37,861 nucleotides of DNA from an uncultured Lachnospira sp. (lineage in GTDB: Bacteria; Bacillota; Clostridia; Lachnospirales; Lachnospiraceae): the NCBI GenBank assembly GCA_934359185.1, contig CAKRLE010000016.1:1-37861 (forward strand), written 5' to 3'. Under the pieces are notes generated by a model. The model did no database searches. It was not told the DNA's origin and saw nothing but the letters and a program-made list of their open reading frames with translations. Numbering within the stretch: position 1 is the stretch's first letter; each line of letters opens with the position of its first letter. Made by a program: the position numbers and the translations under genes. This document shows, in pieces, positions 18,970 through 27,635 of this stretch.

Positions 18970-19326
18970 ATGAAGTATGAACATTTTGAAACATTAAAGA
19001 AAAATAGTGATTTTAAGAATGTATATAATAAGAAGAAATCATTTAGCGATAAATATCTTGTTATGTATATAAGCAGGAACGGAACGGATACGATTAGACT
19101 TGGTGTATCTGTGAGTAAGAAAGTCGGGAATAGTATTGTCCGACACAGGCTTGCAAGACTTATAAGAGAAAGCTTCAGACTTGAAAGTCATAAGATAGAA
19201 AAAGGTCTTGATATTGTGGTTATTGCCAGGACAAGCCTGAAAGACAAAGGTTATAATGAAACTCACCAGTCGATGGTTAAGTTATGTAAACATTTTGGTA
19301 TATATAATGAAGAAAATCTTACTTAA
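18970..19326 (+). CDS. rnpA: Ribonuclease P protein component
   Basis: About 118 residues. It starts [20 protein letters not shown] and contains the RNR motif ([18 protein letters not shown]) that contacts the RNase P RNA. It assists the ribozyme in 5' maturation of tRNA precursors. The start at 18970 is chosen from family alignment; ATG 18958, four residues earlier, is equally possible because neither has a clear ribosome site. The end overlaps yidD by 20 bp. Confidence 0.95.
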   Translation: MKYEHFETLKKNSDFKNVYNKKKSFSDKYLVMYISRNGTDTIRLGVSVSKKVGNSIVRHRLARLIRESFRLESHKIEKGLDIVVIARTSLKDKGYNETHQSMVKLCKHFGIYNEENLT

Positions 19327-19561
19327 ATTAATATGGTTTTATCAGAATGCAATATCTCCTTATAAAGGAAGAAGTTATTGCAATTATGTTCCAACGTGTT
19401 CTGCCTATGCAAAAGAGGCTATAGAGAACTATGGTGCTGCAAAGGGTGGATTTATGGCTTTAAAAAGGTTTTTAAGATGTAATCCTTTTGTGAAGGGTGG
19501 ATATGACCCGGTACCTGTTAAAGGTAAGAATTCATATAAGAAGATTACACCTAAACCATGA
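19307..19561 (+). CDS. yidD: Membrane protein insertion efficiency factor YidD
   Basis: 84 residues. It starts [20 protein letters not shown] with an amphipathic membrane-binding helix, then [27 protein letters not shown] and GGYDPVP, all conserved family blocks. YidD assists YidC-mediated insertion at the inner membrane face. The ATG at 19307 lies inside the end of rnpA, so translation is probably coupled; a longer reading back to 19256 is not family-like. Confidence 0.95.
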   Translation: MKKILLKLIWFYQNAISPYKGRSYCNYVPTCSAYAKEAIENYGAAKGGFMALKRFLRCNPFVKGGYDPVPVKGKNSYKKITPKP

Positions 19562-19574
19562 TGGAGGTAATAAA

Positions 19575-20810
19575 TTGTATAATACAATAATTAATCCAAT
19601 TGCTTCATTGCTTGGTAAGGTAATGGATGTTCTTTTCACAGGACTTAATGCAATTGGTATCGGTAATATTGCTATTGCAATTATATTGTTTACACTTATT
19701 GTCAAGCTTTGTATGCTTCCACTTACAATCAAGCAGTCAAAGATGACAAAGTTAAATTCTGTTATCCAGCCTGAAATTAAAGCAATACAGGCTAAATACA
19801 AAGGAAAACAGGGTGATCCTGCGGCGGCAGCCAAGATGCAGGAAGAAACTAAAGCTGTATATGATAAATATGGCACATCTATGATGGGTGGATGCTGGCA
19901 GCTTCTTATACAGTTTCCTATTCTGATGGCACTTTACAGAGTGTTCCAGAGAGTACCTATCTATATAACAGCTTTAAAGCAGCCATTTATAGAGATACTT
20001 GATAAGACAGGTATATTTGCATCAGATGGATTTGCAGATTACATGGGTTCTACATTTTCAACAGCATCATCAAGAATTGTGTCTGACTGGACTAATCTTG
20101 ATGATACAATCGTAGCGATGAACTCATTCACAGCAGACCAGTGGGATACATTCAGAGAGCATTTCTCATCATATGCTGATGTCATCACACAGAATCAGCA
20201 TCTTATCAATGAGATGAACACAACACTCTTTGGAATCAACATTTCACAGGTTCCTACATTTGCTTTAAATGCGGCTATCCTTATTCCTATCTTAGCTGGT
20301 GTATCACAGTATATCAGTACTAAGATTATGCAGGGTAAGCAGGAGATAGACGACGATAACCCAGCAGCAGCTTCAATGAAGATGATGACAATATTCATGC
20401 CAATCATGTCAGCATTTATCGCATTTTCAGTTCCTGCAGGTCTTGGTCTTTACTGGATTGCTACTGCAGTTATACAGACAATCATACAGCTTATTGTTAA
20501 CAGATATTATGATAAGCTCGGTACAGATAAGATAGTAGAAAAGAATATAGAAAAGCGTAATAAAAAGCTTGCTAAACAGGGACTTTCACCTGAAAAGATT
20601 GCTAAGAATGCAACTACTACGACTAAGAATATCAGTTCTATCGATAAGAATAAAGAAAGAATTGAGAAGCTTCAGGCTATGAAAGATGCTAATGATCAGA
20701 AGATTAAAGAAATCAAAGAATCTACTTCATATTATAAGACAGCTAAACCAGGAAGTCTTGCAGAGAAGGCTGGAATGGTAGCAAAGTACAACGAAAAAAC
20801 TAAAAAATAA
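19575..20810 (+). CDS. yidC: Membrane protein insertase YidC/SpoIIIJ
   Basis: About 411 residues with five hydrophobic segments: near 8-40, 125-145, 240-260, 290-310 and 320-340. The hydrophilic-groove positive residue, Arg in B. subtilis SpoIIIJ, appears to be Lys44 here (LIVKLCMLPLTIKQSKM). An unusually long soluble section of about 90 residues separates the second and third segments, and the tail is highly basic and likely ribosome-binding. The start is TTG at 19575 with GGAGG 7 bp upstream; an in-frame GTG at 19497 would overlap yidD and has no ribosome site. No lipoprotein signal is visible. Confidence 0.95.
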   Translation: MYNTIINPIASLLGKVMDVLFTGLNAIGIGNIAIAIILFTLIVKLCMLPLTIKQSKMTKLNSVIQPEIKAIQAKYKGKQGDPAAAAKMQEETKAVYDKYGTSMMGGCWQLLIQFPILMALYRVFQRVPIYITALKQPFIEILDKTGIFASDGFADYMGSTFSTASSRIVSDWTNLDDTIVAMNSFTADQWDTFREHFSSYADVITQNQHLINEMNTTLFGINISQVPTFALNAAILIPILAGVSQYISTKIMQGKQEIDDDNPAAASMKMMTIFMPIMSAFIAFSVPAGLGLYWIATAVIQTIIQLIVNRYYDKLGTDKIVEKNIEKRNKKLAKQGLSPEKIAKNATTTTKNISSIDKNKERIEKLQAMKDANDQKIKEIKESTSYYKTAKPGSLAEKAGMVAKYNEKTKK

Positions 20811-20857
20811 TATGTTTTCATTGTGATGTGGCAAGCCACATGAACAGGAGGATAAAT

Positions 20858-21754
20858 ATGGATTATATTGAGGTTTCAGGAAAAAATGTAGATGAGGCAT
20901 TAACTAATGCTCTTATCAAATTAGAGACAACAAGTGATAAGGTTGAATATGAGGTTATTGAGAAGGGAAGTTCAGGTTTCCTTGGTATGTTCAATAAACC
21001 AGCAGTTATACGTGTCAGAAAAAAAACAGAGGAAACTGCACAGCCAGTTAAGGAGCAAGAACAGACAAAAGAAGCTGCTCCTGTAAAGGAAGCTGTTCCA
21101 GTTAAAAAAGATAATTATAAGAAGTCTGCAAAGGCTGCTGAACCTGTAAAGACAGAAAAGACATCTTATAAAAAAGAAGAGCCTGTTGCTTCAAAGGAAG
21201 AATTACATGATGATTCAGAAGATATAGCTGAGGAAAAGAAGTCTAAGTATACATCAGTTATGCCTAATGAGGAAATTGAGAGAAGAGTAAAGACATTTCT
21301 TGCAGATATGTTTTCAGCTATGGGATTTGAAGTTGAAGTTAAGGTATTATTTGATGATCCAGAGTGTGTCAATGTAGAATTATCTGGTCCTAATATGGGT
21401 GTTCTCATCGGCAAGAGAGGACAGACACTTGATTCAATCCAGTATCTTACAAGCCTTGTGGTTAACAAGGGAAAGGATAAGTATGTAAGAATCAAGATTG
21501 ATACAGAGGATTACAGAAACAGAAGAAAAGAAACTCTTGAAAACCTTGCAAGAAATATAGCTTATAAGGTTAAGAGAAGCAGAAGACCTGTTTCACTTGA
21601 GCCAATGAACCCTTATGAGAGAAGAATTATTCATTCAGCACTTCAGAATGATAAATTTGTATCAACTAAGAGTGAAGGTGAAGAGCCATTCAGACATGTT
21701 GTAGTATATCTTGACAGAGAAAAGAATGGATATAGAGGCAAGTCTGAGAGATAA
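20858..21754 (+). CDS. jag: RNA-binding protein Jag/KhpB
   Basis: 298 residues. The Jag-N domain (EVSGKNVDEALTNALIKL, with GSSGFLGMFNKPA) spans 1-55. An Ala/Lys/Glu/Val-rich linker runs to about 135. The KH domain follows, with its loop as GVLIGKRGQTLDSIQYL near 190-205, then a C-terminal R3H domain (SLEPMNPYERRIIHSAL). KhpB proteins bind many RNAs and influence cell division and sporulation. The ATG has AGGAGG 6 bp upstream. It sits 47 bp after yidC, in conserved order, and a terminator follows. Confidence 0.95.
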   Translation: MDYIEVSGKNVDEALTNALIKLETTSDKVEYEVIEKGSSGFLGMFNKPAVIRVRKKTEETAQPVKEQEQTKEAAPVKEAVPVKKDNYKKSAKAAEPVKTEKTSYKKEEPVASKEELHDDSEDIAEEKKSKYTSVMPNEEIERRVKTFLADMFSAMGFEVEVKVLFDDPECVNVELSGPNMGVLIGKRGQTLDSIQYLTSLVVNKGKDKYVRIKIDTEDYRNRRKETLENLARNIAYKVKRSRRPVSLEPMNPYERRIIHSALQNDKFVSTKSEGEEPFRHVVVYLDREKNGYRGKSER

Positions 21755-21827
21755 CTGTTAGGTGTTTCAATATTTAATAGAAGTCAGCTTAATTTGGCTG
21801 AAATAGAAAAAATTTTCTGAAAAATCC

Positions 21828-21854
21828 AAAATATACTAATTTGAAGTATATTTT
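21828..21854. repeat. AT-rich hairpin downstream of jag
   Basis: AAAATATACT (21828-21837) and AGTATATTTT (21845-21854) form a perfect 10-bp stem with a 7-nt loop. No U-run follows on either strand, so it is more likely an RNA stability element than a terminator. Confidence 0.4.
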
Positions 21855-21884
21855 AGATTGGTTTGGGTCAATTAAGATTAAAAG

Positions 21885-21939
21885 GGCGGAAAAATCCGAG
21901 AATTCATAGATTTCTGGATTTTTTCGCCTCATTTTTTTA
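21885..21939 (+). terminator. Terminator after jag
   Basis: A long stem GGCGGAAAAATCC / GGATTTTTTCGCC (one G-U), extended by AGAA/TTCT, spans 21885-21928 and is followed by TCATTTTTTT. A close relative of this hairpin sits after serS at 33995. The rest of the 424-bp gap 21755-22178 has no gene that I can see. Confidence 0.85.
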
Positions 21940-22178
21940 TAAAGAAAATAATTGGGTTTAGCGAAGTGCAAAGATGCATTTTTTGGATTTTATGAAGATA
22001 AATATGTAAAAGAATCCAATTTAAACTAGTAAAGTAAATAATTATAGAAATTCAAGAGACTGCTGGTAAAAGTAAGCTTTTTTTGGTATACTATTATAAT
22101 TGTTTATATGTTGGTGTATGAGTTAATATCAATATCAGTGACATAAAGTTTTAAGTTTCAAGTTCAGGGAGAAATGCA

Positions 22179-23552
22179 ATGGAACACACTATAGCAGCGA
22201 TATCTACAAGTACCATGAGCAATGGTGGAATAAGCATAGTACGTATGAGTGGTAAGGATGCATTAGAAATAGCAGATAAGATATTCGTATCACCTTCAGG
22301 TAAGAAGTTATCAGAAGTGCCAAGCCATACAGTTCATTATGGACATATTGTAAGAGATGGAGAAGTATGTGATGAGGTACTTGTGATTGTGATGAGAGCG
22401 CCTAATACATATACAAGAGAAGATGTTGTTGAGATTAACTGTCATGGTGGAATACTTGTTACAAGAAAAGTACTTTCAGTATGTCTGGAAGCTGGTGCAA
22501 TGCCTGCTGAACCTGGAGAATTTACTAAGAGAGCATTTCTTAATGGAAGAATAGATCTTTCACAGGCAGAGGCTGTTATAGATGTTATTAATTCAAAGAA
22601 TGATTATGCACTAAAGTCTTCTGTTAATCAGTTAGATGGTGCATTATCCAAGAAAATACGTGATTTGAGAGAAATTATAATTAATCATGTGGCTTATATT
22701 GAGGCTGCATTAGATGATCCTGAACATATAGAGTTGGATAACTATGTTGATAAGGTTAAAATTGATGTTGATAACTGTGTGAATATTGTGGATAACCTTG
22801 TGAAAAATGCTGAAAATGGTCGTATAGTGCGGGATGGAATCAAGACAGTTATCTTGGGGAAAACTAATGCAGGCAAATCCAGCCTTTTAAATGCACTTGC
22901 AAGAGAAGACAGGGCGATAGTTACAGATATAGAGGGAACTACAAGAGATGTACTTGAAGAACAGATTAACATAGGTGGAATTACACTGAATCTTATAGAT
23001 ACTGCAGGTATAAGAAAGACGGATGATTATGTAGAAAATATAGGTGTTGAGAAAGCTAAAAAATACGCTTCTGACGCTGATTTGATAATATATGTTGTTG
23101 ATGGCTCAAGACAGCTTGATAATAACGATTATGATATAATGAATCTTATTAAGGATAAAAAAGTAATAGTGCTCCTTAATAAATCAGATATAGGGCAGGT
23201 TGTTAGTGTCAATGATTTAAAAGATCTGTCATGCTGTGATATAATATCTGTGTCTGCCAAGGAGGAGACAGGATTAGATAAGCTTGAAGAGGGAATAAAG
23301 CAGTTGTTCTTCTCAGGTAATATATCATTTAATGACGAGGTTATAATAACTAATGCAAGACATAAAGCCCTTTTAATAGAGACTTTAAACAGTTTAAAGC
23401 TTGTGTCAGATGCTATAGATATGGGAGTAAGTGAGGATTTCCTCACAATAGATCTTATGAATGCGTATGAGAAGCTTGGTCTTATAATAGGTGAGGCAGT
23501 TGAAGATGACCTTGCCAACCAGATTTTCAGCAAATTCTGTATGGGTAAATAA
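22179..23552 (+). CDS. mnmE: tRNA modification GTPase MnmE
   Basis: 457 residues. The N-terminal tetrahydrofolate-binding domain begins HTIAAISTSTMSNGGISIVR. The G domain in the middle has GKTNAGKSSLLNAL, DIEGTTRDV, DTAGIR and NKSD, and the C-terminal FCMGK provides the conserved catalytic-site cysteine motif. With MnmG it installs the (carboxymethyl)aminomethyl group at U34 of several tRNAs. The ATG at 22179 follows AGGGAG. Within the helical domain, VDK-VDN-VDN codons at exact 21-bp intervals create DnaA-box-like sites (see 22745-22795). Confidence 0.97.
   Translation: MEHTIAAISTSTMSNGGISIVRMSGKDALEIADKIFVSPSGKKLSEVPSHTVHYGHIVRDGEVCDEVLVIVMRAPNTYTREDVVEINCHGGILVTRKVLSVCLEAGAMPAEPGEFTKRAFLNGRIDLSQAEAVIDVINSKNDYALKSSVNQLDGALSKKIRDLREIIINHVAYIEAALDDPEHIELDNYVDKVKIDVDNCVNIVDNLVKNAENGRIVRDGIKTVILGKTNAGKSSLLNALAREDRAIVTDIEGTTRDVLEEQINIGGITLNLIDTAGIRKTDDYVENIGVEKAKKYASDADLIIYVVDGSRQLDNNDYDIMNLIKDKKVIVLLNKSDIGQVVSVNDLKDLSCCDIISVSAKEETGLDKLEEGIKQLFFSGNISFNDEVIITNARHKALLIETLNSLKLVSDAIDMGVSEDFLTIDLMNAYEKLGLIIGEAVEDDLANQIFSKFCMGK
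22745..22795. other. Three DnaA-box-like sites in mnmE at 21-bp spacing
   Basis: TGTTGATAA at 22745-22753 and 22766-22774 (one mismatch each) and the perfect TGTGGATAA at 22787-22795 share orientation; their starts are 21 bp apart, which is two helical turns. They encode repeated Val-Asp-Lys/Asn in MnmE, so a purely coding origin is possible. Confidence 0.35.
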
Positions 23553-23589
23553 AATATGATAACAAAAAAGTGGAGGATGTATAAGAATC

Positions 23590-25470
23590 ATGGCTAATAT
23601 TGTGGAAAATTATGATGTTGTTGTAGTTGGTACAGGACATGCCGGATGTGAAGCGGCACTTGCTTCTGCCAGATTAGGTCTTAAAACAATTGCATTTACA
23701 GTAAGCTGTGAGAGTATTGCCATGATGCCTTGTAACCCTAATATAGGCGGCAGTTCCAAGGGACATCTTGTAAGAGAGATAGATGCACTTGGTGGTGAGA
23801 TGGGTAAAAATATAGATGCTACATTTATACAGTCAAAGATGCTTAACAGTTCTAAAGGCCCTGCTGTCCACTCTCTTCGTGCACAGGCTGATAAGTCAGA
23901 CTACAGCCACAGAATGAGAAAGGTTATGGAAAACACTGATAATCTTACAGTCCGTCAGGCCGAGGTTTCAGAGATAATCGTTGAAGATGGTGTGATTAAA
24001 GGCGTTAAGACTGTATCAGGAGCTGTGTATAATGCTAAGGCAGTTGTACTCTGTACAGGCGTATACCTTAAAGCCAGATGTATATATGGTGATGTTAGTT
24101 ATGAGACAGGCCCTAACGGACTTTTGCCAGCGACAATGCTTACACAGTCGCTTGTTGATAATGGAATAGAGGTAAGAAGATTTAAAACCGGTACACCAGC
24201 AAGAGTTGATAAGAGGTCAATAGATTTCAGCAAGATGACAGAGCAGTTTGGTGATGAGAAAGTTGTGCCATTTTCATTTACAACAGACCCTGATTCAATT
24301 CAGAAAGACCAGGTTTCATGCTGGCTTACATATACTAATGAGGATACACATAAGATTATAAGAGATAATCTTGATCGTTCACCTCTGTATGCAGGCGTTA
24401 TTCATGGAACTGGTCCTAGATACTGTCCATCAATTGAGGACAAAATTGTGAGATTCGCAGATAAAGACAGACATCAGATATTCATTGAACCGGAAGGACT
24501 ATATACTAATGAGATGTACCTTGGTGGAATGTCAAGCTCAATGCCAGAAGATGTGCAGTATGCCATGATACATACTGTTCCTGGACTTGAAAATGCCGTT
24601 ATTGTAAGAAATGCTTATGCTATTGAATATGACTGCATCAATGCAATACAGCTTAAATCTTCACTTGAATTTAAAAATATAAGTGGATTATTCTCAGGTG
24701 GACAGATTAATGGAAGCTCTGGTTATGAGGAAGCAGCTGCACAGGGAATAATTGCTGGTATCAATGCTTCCATGTATGTCAGGAATGAAGAACCACTTAT
24801 ATTGCAGAGATCTGAGAGTTATATCGGTGTTCTTATAGATGATCTTGTAACTAAGGAGACATCAGAGCCATACAGAATGATGACATCAAGAGCTGAGTAC
24901 AGGCTTATACTCCGTCAGGACAATGCAGACCTTAGATTAACTAAGTATGGTTACAGGGTTGGTCTTATTGATGAAGAGAGAATGAATGGTGTACTCAATA
25001 AGGAAAAGCAGATTAAAGAAGAGATAGAGCGTGTTAAGAGTGTCAATGTTGGAACTAACGATACAGTTCAGAAGCTTGTCACGCAGTATGGCAGTACAGA
25101 GCTTACAACAGGTGTCACACTTGCTGAACTTATAAAACGTCCTGAACTTACATATGATATTCTTGCTCCGATTGATCCACACAGACCAGAGCTTGCCTGG
25201 GATGTGAGGGAACAGGTTAATATTAATCTTAAATATGAGGGTTATATCGACAGACAGTTACGCCAGGTAGAACATTTTAAGAAACTTGAAAACAAGATAA
25301 TTCCTGATACTATTGATTATATGCAGATAAGTGGTCTTAGAAAAGAAGCTATGCAGAAGCTTGATAAATTCAAGCCTCATTCAATCGGTCAGGCATCAAG
25401 AATATCAGGTGTATCACCAGCCGATATATCGGTGCTTCTGGTATATATGGAGAGCATGAGAAGAAGATAA
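23590..25470 (+). CDS. mnmG: tRNA uridine-5-carboxymethylaminomethyl modification enzyme MnmG (GidA)
   Basis: 626 residues. The FAD-binding motif [19 protein letters not shown] is at the N-terminus. The family signatures [24 protein letters not shown] and [17 protein letters not shown] follow, then [21 protein letters not shown], with the C-terminal helical MnmE-binding domain at the end. It is the flavin partner of MnmE in wobble-uridine modification. GGAGG is upstream of the ATG, with 37 bp from mnmE and 10 bp to rsmG, so the three form one operon. Confidence 0.98.
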   Translation: MANIVENYDVVVVGTGHAGCEAALASARLGLKTIAFTVSCESIAMMPCNPNIGGSSKGHLVREIDALGGEMGKNIDATFIQSKMLNSSKGPAVHSLRAQADKSDYSHRMRKVMENTDNLTVRQAEVSEIIVEDGVIKGVKTVSGAVYNAKAVVLCTGVYLKARCIYGDVSYETGPNGLLPATMLTQSLVDNGIEVRRFKTGTPARVDKRSIDFSKMTEQFGDEKVVPFSFTTDPDSIQKDQVSCWLTYTNEDTHKIIRDNLDRSPLYAGVIHGTGPRYCPSIEDKIVRFADKDRHQIFIEPEGLYTNEMYLGGMSSSMPEDVQYAMIHTVPGLENAVIVRNAYAIEYDCINAIQLKSSLEFKNISGLFSGGQINGSSGYEEAAAQGIIAGINASMYVRNEEPLILQRSESYIGVLIDDLVTKETSEPYRMMTSRAEYRLILRQDNADLRLTKYGYRVGLIDEERMNGVLNKEKQIKEEIERVKSVNVGTNDTVQKLVTQYGSTELTTGVTLAELIKRPELTYDILAPIDPHRPELAWDVREQVNINLKYEGYIDRQLRQVEHFKKLENKIIPDTIDYMQISGLRKEAMQKLDKFKPHSIGQASRISGVSPADISVLLVYMESMRRR

Positions 25471-25480
25471 GTGAGGATAT

Positions 25481-26230
25481 ATGGATAATAATGAATTTAA
25501 AGAGCTTTTGTTAAAAGAGCATGTTGAGATTAATGATAAGCAGGTGGAACAATTCAATACATATTATGAGACTCTTATTGAGTGGAATGAATTCATGAAT
25601 CTTACTGCAATAACAGAGCATGATGATGTAATGATTAAACATTTTGCAGATAGTGTTGCAATCAGATATGCTGTTGATAAGTTGTCTGAAGACGATGAGG
25701 CATGGGGAAAGGAATTTGCATCTCTTAAAAGTGTGATTGATGTTGGAACTGGCGCAGGTTTTCCAGGCCTTCCGATAAAAATAGCATTTCCAGAATACAG
25801 GGTCATGCTTCTTGATTCACTTAATAAGAGAGTTAAGTTCCTTAACGAGATTATTACAAAATTGAATATTTCGGACATAGAAGCTGTACATTCAAGAGCT
25901 GAGGATGGCGCCAGAAATGCTTCTTTTCGTGAAAAATATGATATAGGTGTATCAAGAGCAGTTGCCAATATGTCTACATTATGTGAATATGTTCTCCCAT
26001 TTGTAAGAGTTGGTGGATATTTTGTTGCATTCAAGTCTGGCAATGTGGAAGAAGAACTGGAAAATGCATCAAAGGCAATACATGTGCTTGGTGGACAGGT
26101 TATTAAGAAATATACATTTAATCTTCCTGATACGGATATTGAAAGAACACTTATATTTATTAAAAAGGTGGGATCTACCCCTAAGAAGTATCCAAGAAAA
26201 GCAGGACTTCCTGGAAAGGAGCCTATCTAG
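25481..26230 (+). CDS. rsmG: 16S rRNA m7G527 methyltransferase RsmG (GidB)
   Basis: 249 residues. The Rossmann SAM-binding motif is VIDVGTGAGFPGLPIKIAFP, followed by LLDSLNKRVKFL and the family block YDIGVSRAVANMSTLCEYVLPF. It methylates G527 of 16S rRNA. The C-terminal tail RKAGLPGKEPI is typical of the family in Firmicutes. The start follows GTGAGG. It is last in the mnmE-mnmG-rsmG operon, ended by the hairpin at 26270. Confidence 0.97.
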   Translation: MDNNEFKELLLKEHVEINDKQVEQFNTYYETLIEWNEFMNLTAITEHDDVMIKHFADSVAIRYAVDKLSEDDEAWGKEFASLKSVIDVGTGAGFPGLPIKIAFPEYRVMLLDSLNKRVKFLNEIITKLNISDIEAVHSRAEDGARNASFREKYDIGVSRAVANMSTLCEYVLPFVRVGGYFVAFKSGNVEEELENASKAIHVLGGQVIKKYTFNLPDTDIERTLIFIKKVGSTPKKYPRKAGLPGKEPI

Positions 26231-26269
26231 GGTATATTACAGATGATGATTTTGGATTAAATAAAATAG

Positions 26270-26319
26270 AGCTGCGTATAAATCCAGTTTTTTGGTAAAA
26301 TGTGGATTTATACGCAGCT
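26270..26319. terminator. Bidirectional terminator between rsmG and the pseudo-hydrolase gene
   Basis: A perfect 17-bp stem AGCTGCGTATAAATCCA / TGGATTTATACGCAGCT flanks a 16-nt loop. On the plus strand ATTATTATT follows; on the minus strand CTATTTTATTT follows. It lies between convergent genes and can serve both. Confidence 0.8.
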
Positions 26320-26349
26320 ATTATTATTGGTGAGCCAAACATATACCGT

Positions 26350-27303
26350 TTACTTATTAAGAATTACATTCAAAATCTTATACAATTCAAGTGGCTGCTC
26401 TAACTGTGGCAGTAGTTTTGAATTGACAATCCTATAAGTCTCAATTGTCGGGTTGAGATTTACAAACTGTTCAGCAACTTCCTTTGCACCTGGATTCTCT
26501 CTTCCATTAATAACAGTAATATTACTAAGTGTTGAAAGTGCTCGTGATAAAGATGCAGCCATATATCCACATTTTTTACTAGTAAACAGGTATTTTGCGG
26601 ATACACCTCCGATGTGTGCTGTCTCATGAAATGCTTCAAACCATTCACTACTGATAAATTTCTTATTATAAAAGTTCTTTGAAGCAAATCTGTCTGAAAT
26701 ATACTTTCTTGTAAAACACATATTGTAGATAAGTGTTCCAATGATTGGAATATCAAGCAGATGCTTTCTGTATACATCCTTTTTGCAAGGTCCTTTTCCT
26801 GCCGATGCAATATTCTGAGGATTGATAAGTATAATATTATCATATGCAAGAGGATTATTAATAGCAGACATAAGTACAAGTGTTGATGAATCATTAGAAG
26901 ATATTATATCAACACGTTTTTTGATTATGTTAAGTATAAAGTCATTAATAAGCTGTGTATACATATATGTGGTGTATGTAATATTAGGTTTATCAGAGTG
27001 ACCACATCCAAGTAAATCCAGTGTATAAACAGTATGCTCTTTTGCTAAAGGTTTAATAATTCTCTTCCACTCATAGGATGAGCTTTCTGATGAGATATTG
27101 TGTATTAAAAGGATGGGAGAACCTTCACCATCTTTGGTATATGCTATTTTCCCAAATTTCCAGTCGTAATAAGATGTATTTGGATTGGCAGTTACATTAT
27201 TGATAGTTGCATTATCTGTTATGGCTTTATTAATAAGATGGCATATTGCAATGGCTGAAGTACCGATGCCAACTGTGAGCCCGAATTTTTTCCATTTGTT
27301 CAT
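26350..27303 (-). CDS. Alpha/beta-hydrolase-fold protein lacking catalytic residues
   Basis: 317 residues with an N-terminal membrane anchor (about 7-25) and a clear alpha/beta-hydrolase core: GSPILLIHN, TVYTLDLLGCGHSDKP. The nucleophile elbow, usually G-x-S-x-G, reads SSNDSS, placing Asn137 where Ser is expected. The catalytic His block (usually SGHxPHxExP) reads NSKLLPQLEQP, with Leu297 for His. The oxyanion HG is HN. It is therefore probably a non-enzymatic membrane-tethered member of the fold. The ATG at 27303 follows AAAGGGG; a start 24 bp earlier is less likely. It has a perfect consensus promoter and runs against replication. Confidence 0.8.
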   Translation of the reverse strand: MNKWKKFGLTVGIGTSAIAICHLINKAITDNATINNVTANPNTSYYDWKFGKIAYTKDGEGSPILLIHNISSESSSYEWKRIIKPLAKEHTVYTLDLLGCGHSDKPNITYTTYMYTQLINDFILNIIKKRVDIISSNDSSTLVLMSAINNPLAYDNIILINPQNIASAGKGPCKKDVYRKHLLDIPIIGTLIYNMCFTRKYISDRFASKNFYNKKFISSEWFEAFHETAHIGGVSAKYLFTSKKCGYMAASLSRALSTLSNITVINGRENPGAKEVAEQFVNLNPTIETYRIVNSKLLPQLEQPLELYKILNVILNK

Positions 27304-27377
27304 GTGTAACCCCTTTCTTGCACACATTATATTAAAGGTAAGCCAAGTGTGCTTTAAAACATAACCTTTATTAGTAG

Positions 27378-27406
27378 ATTATAATATAATATGATATGAG
27401 TGTCAA
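27378..27406 (-). promoter_or_regulatory. Perfect consensus promoter of the pseudo-hydrolase gene
   Basis: On the minus strand TTGACA (27401-27406), a 17-bp spacer and TATAAT (27378-27383) match consensus fully. The remaining gap up to 27635 is AT-rich and shows no gene. Confidence 0.7.
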
Positions 27407-27635
27407 AATGAAGAAAATTATTATATACAAAAATAGACTTTCATTTTTAATAATAATTATGTATAATTATAAGATAAAGCAGAAATTATAAGCATAAATA
27501 TTTTGTGTTATTTGGATATATGAGTAAGTTTATTAAAAATGTATATAATATAATATTAATACATAAATATTTTAATGCGTCATTTATAAATGCTTTGTAC
27601 TTTTAATACTCATATTGAATAAGCAGGTGGTAAGA

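Noticed and set aside
21789..21971. 60-residue minus-strand frame downstream of jag
   Set aside because: It covers the terminator hairpin and AT-rich repeats and has no ribosome site.
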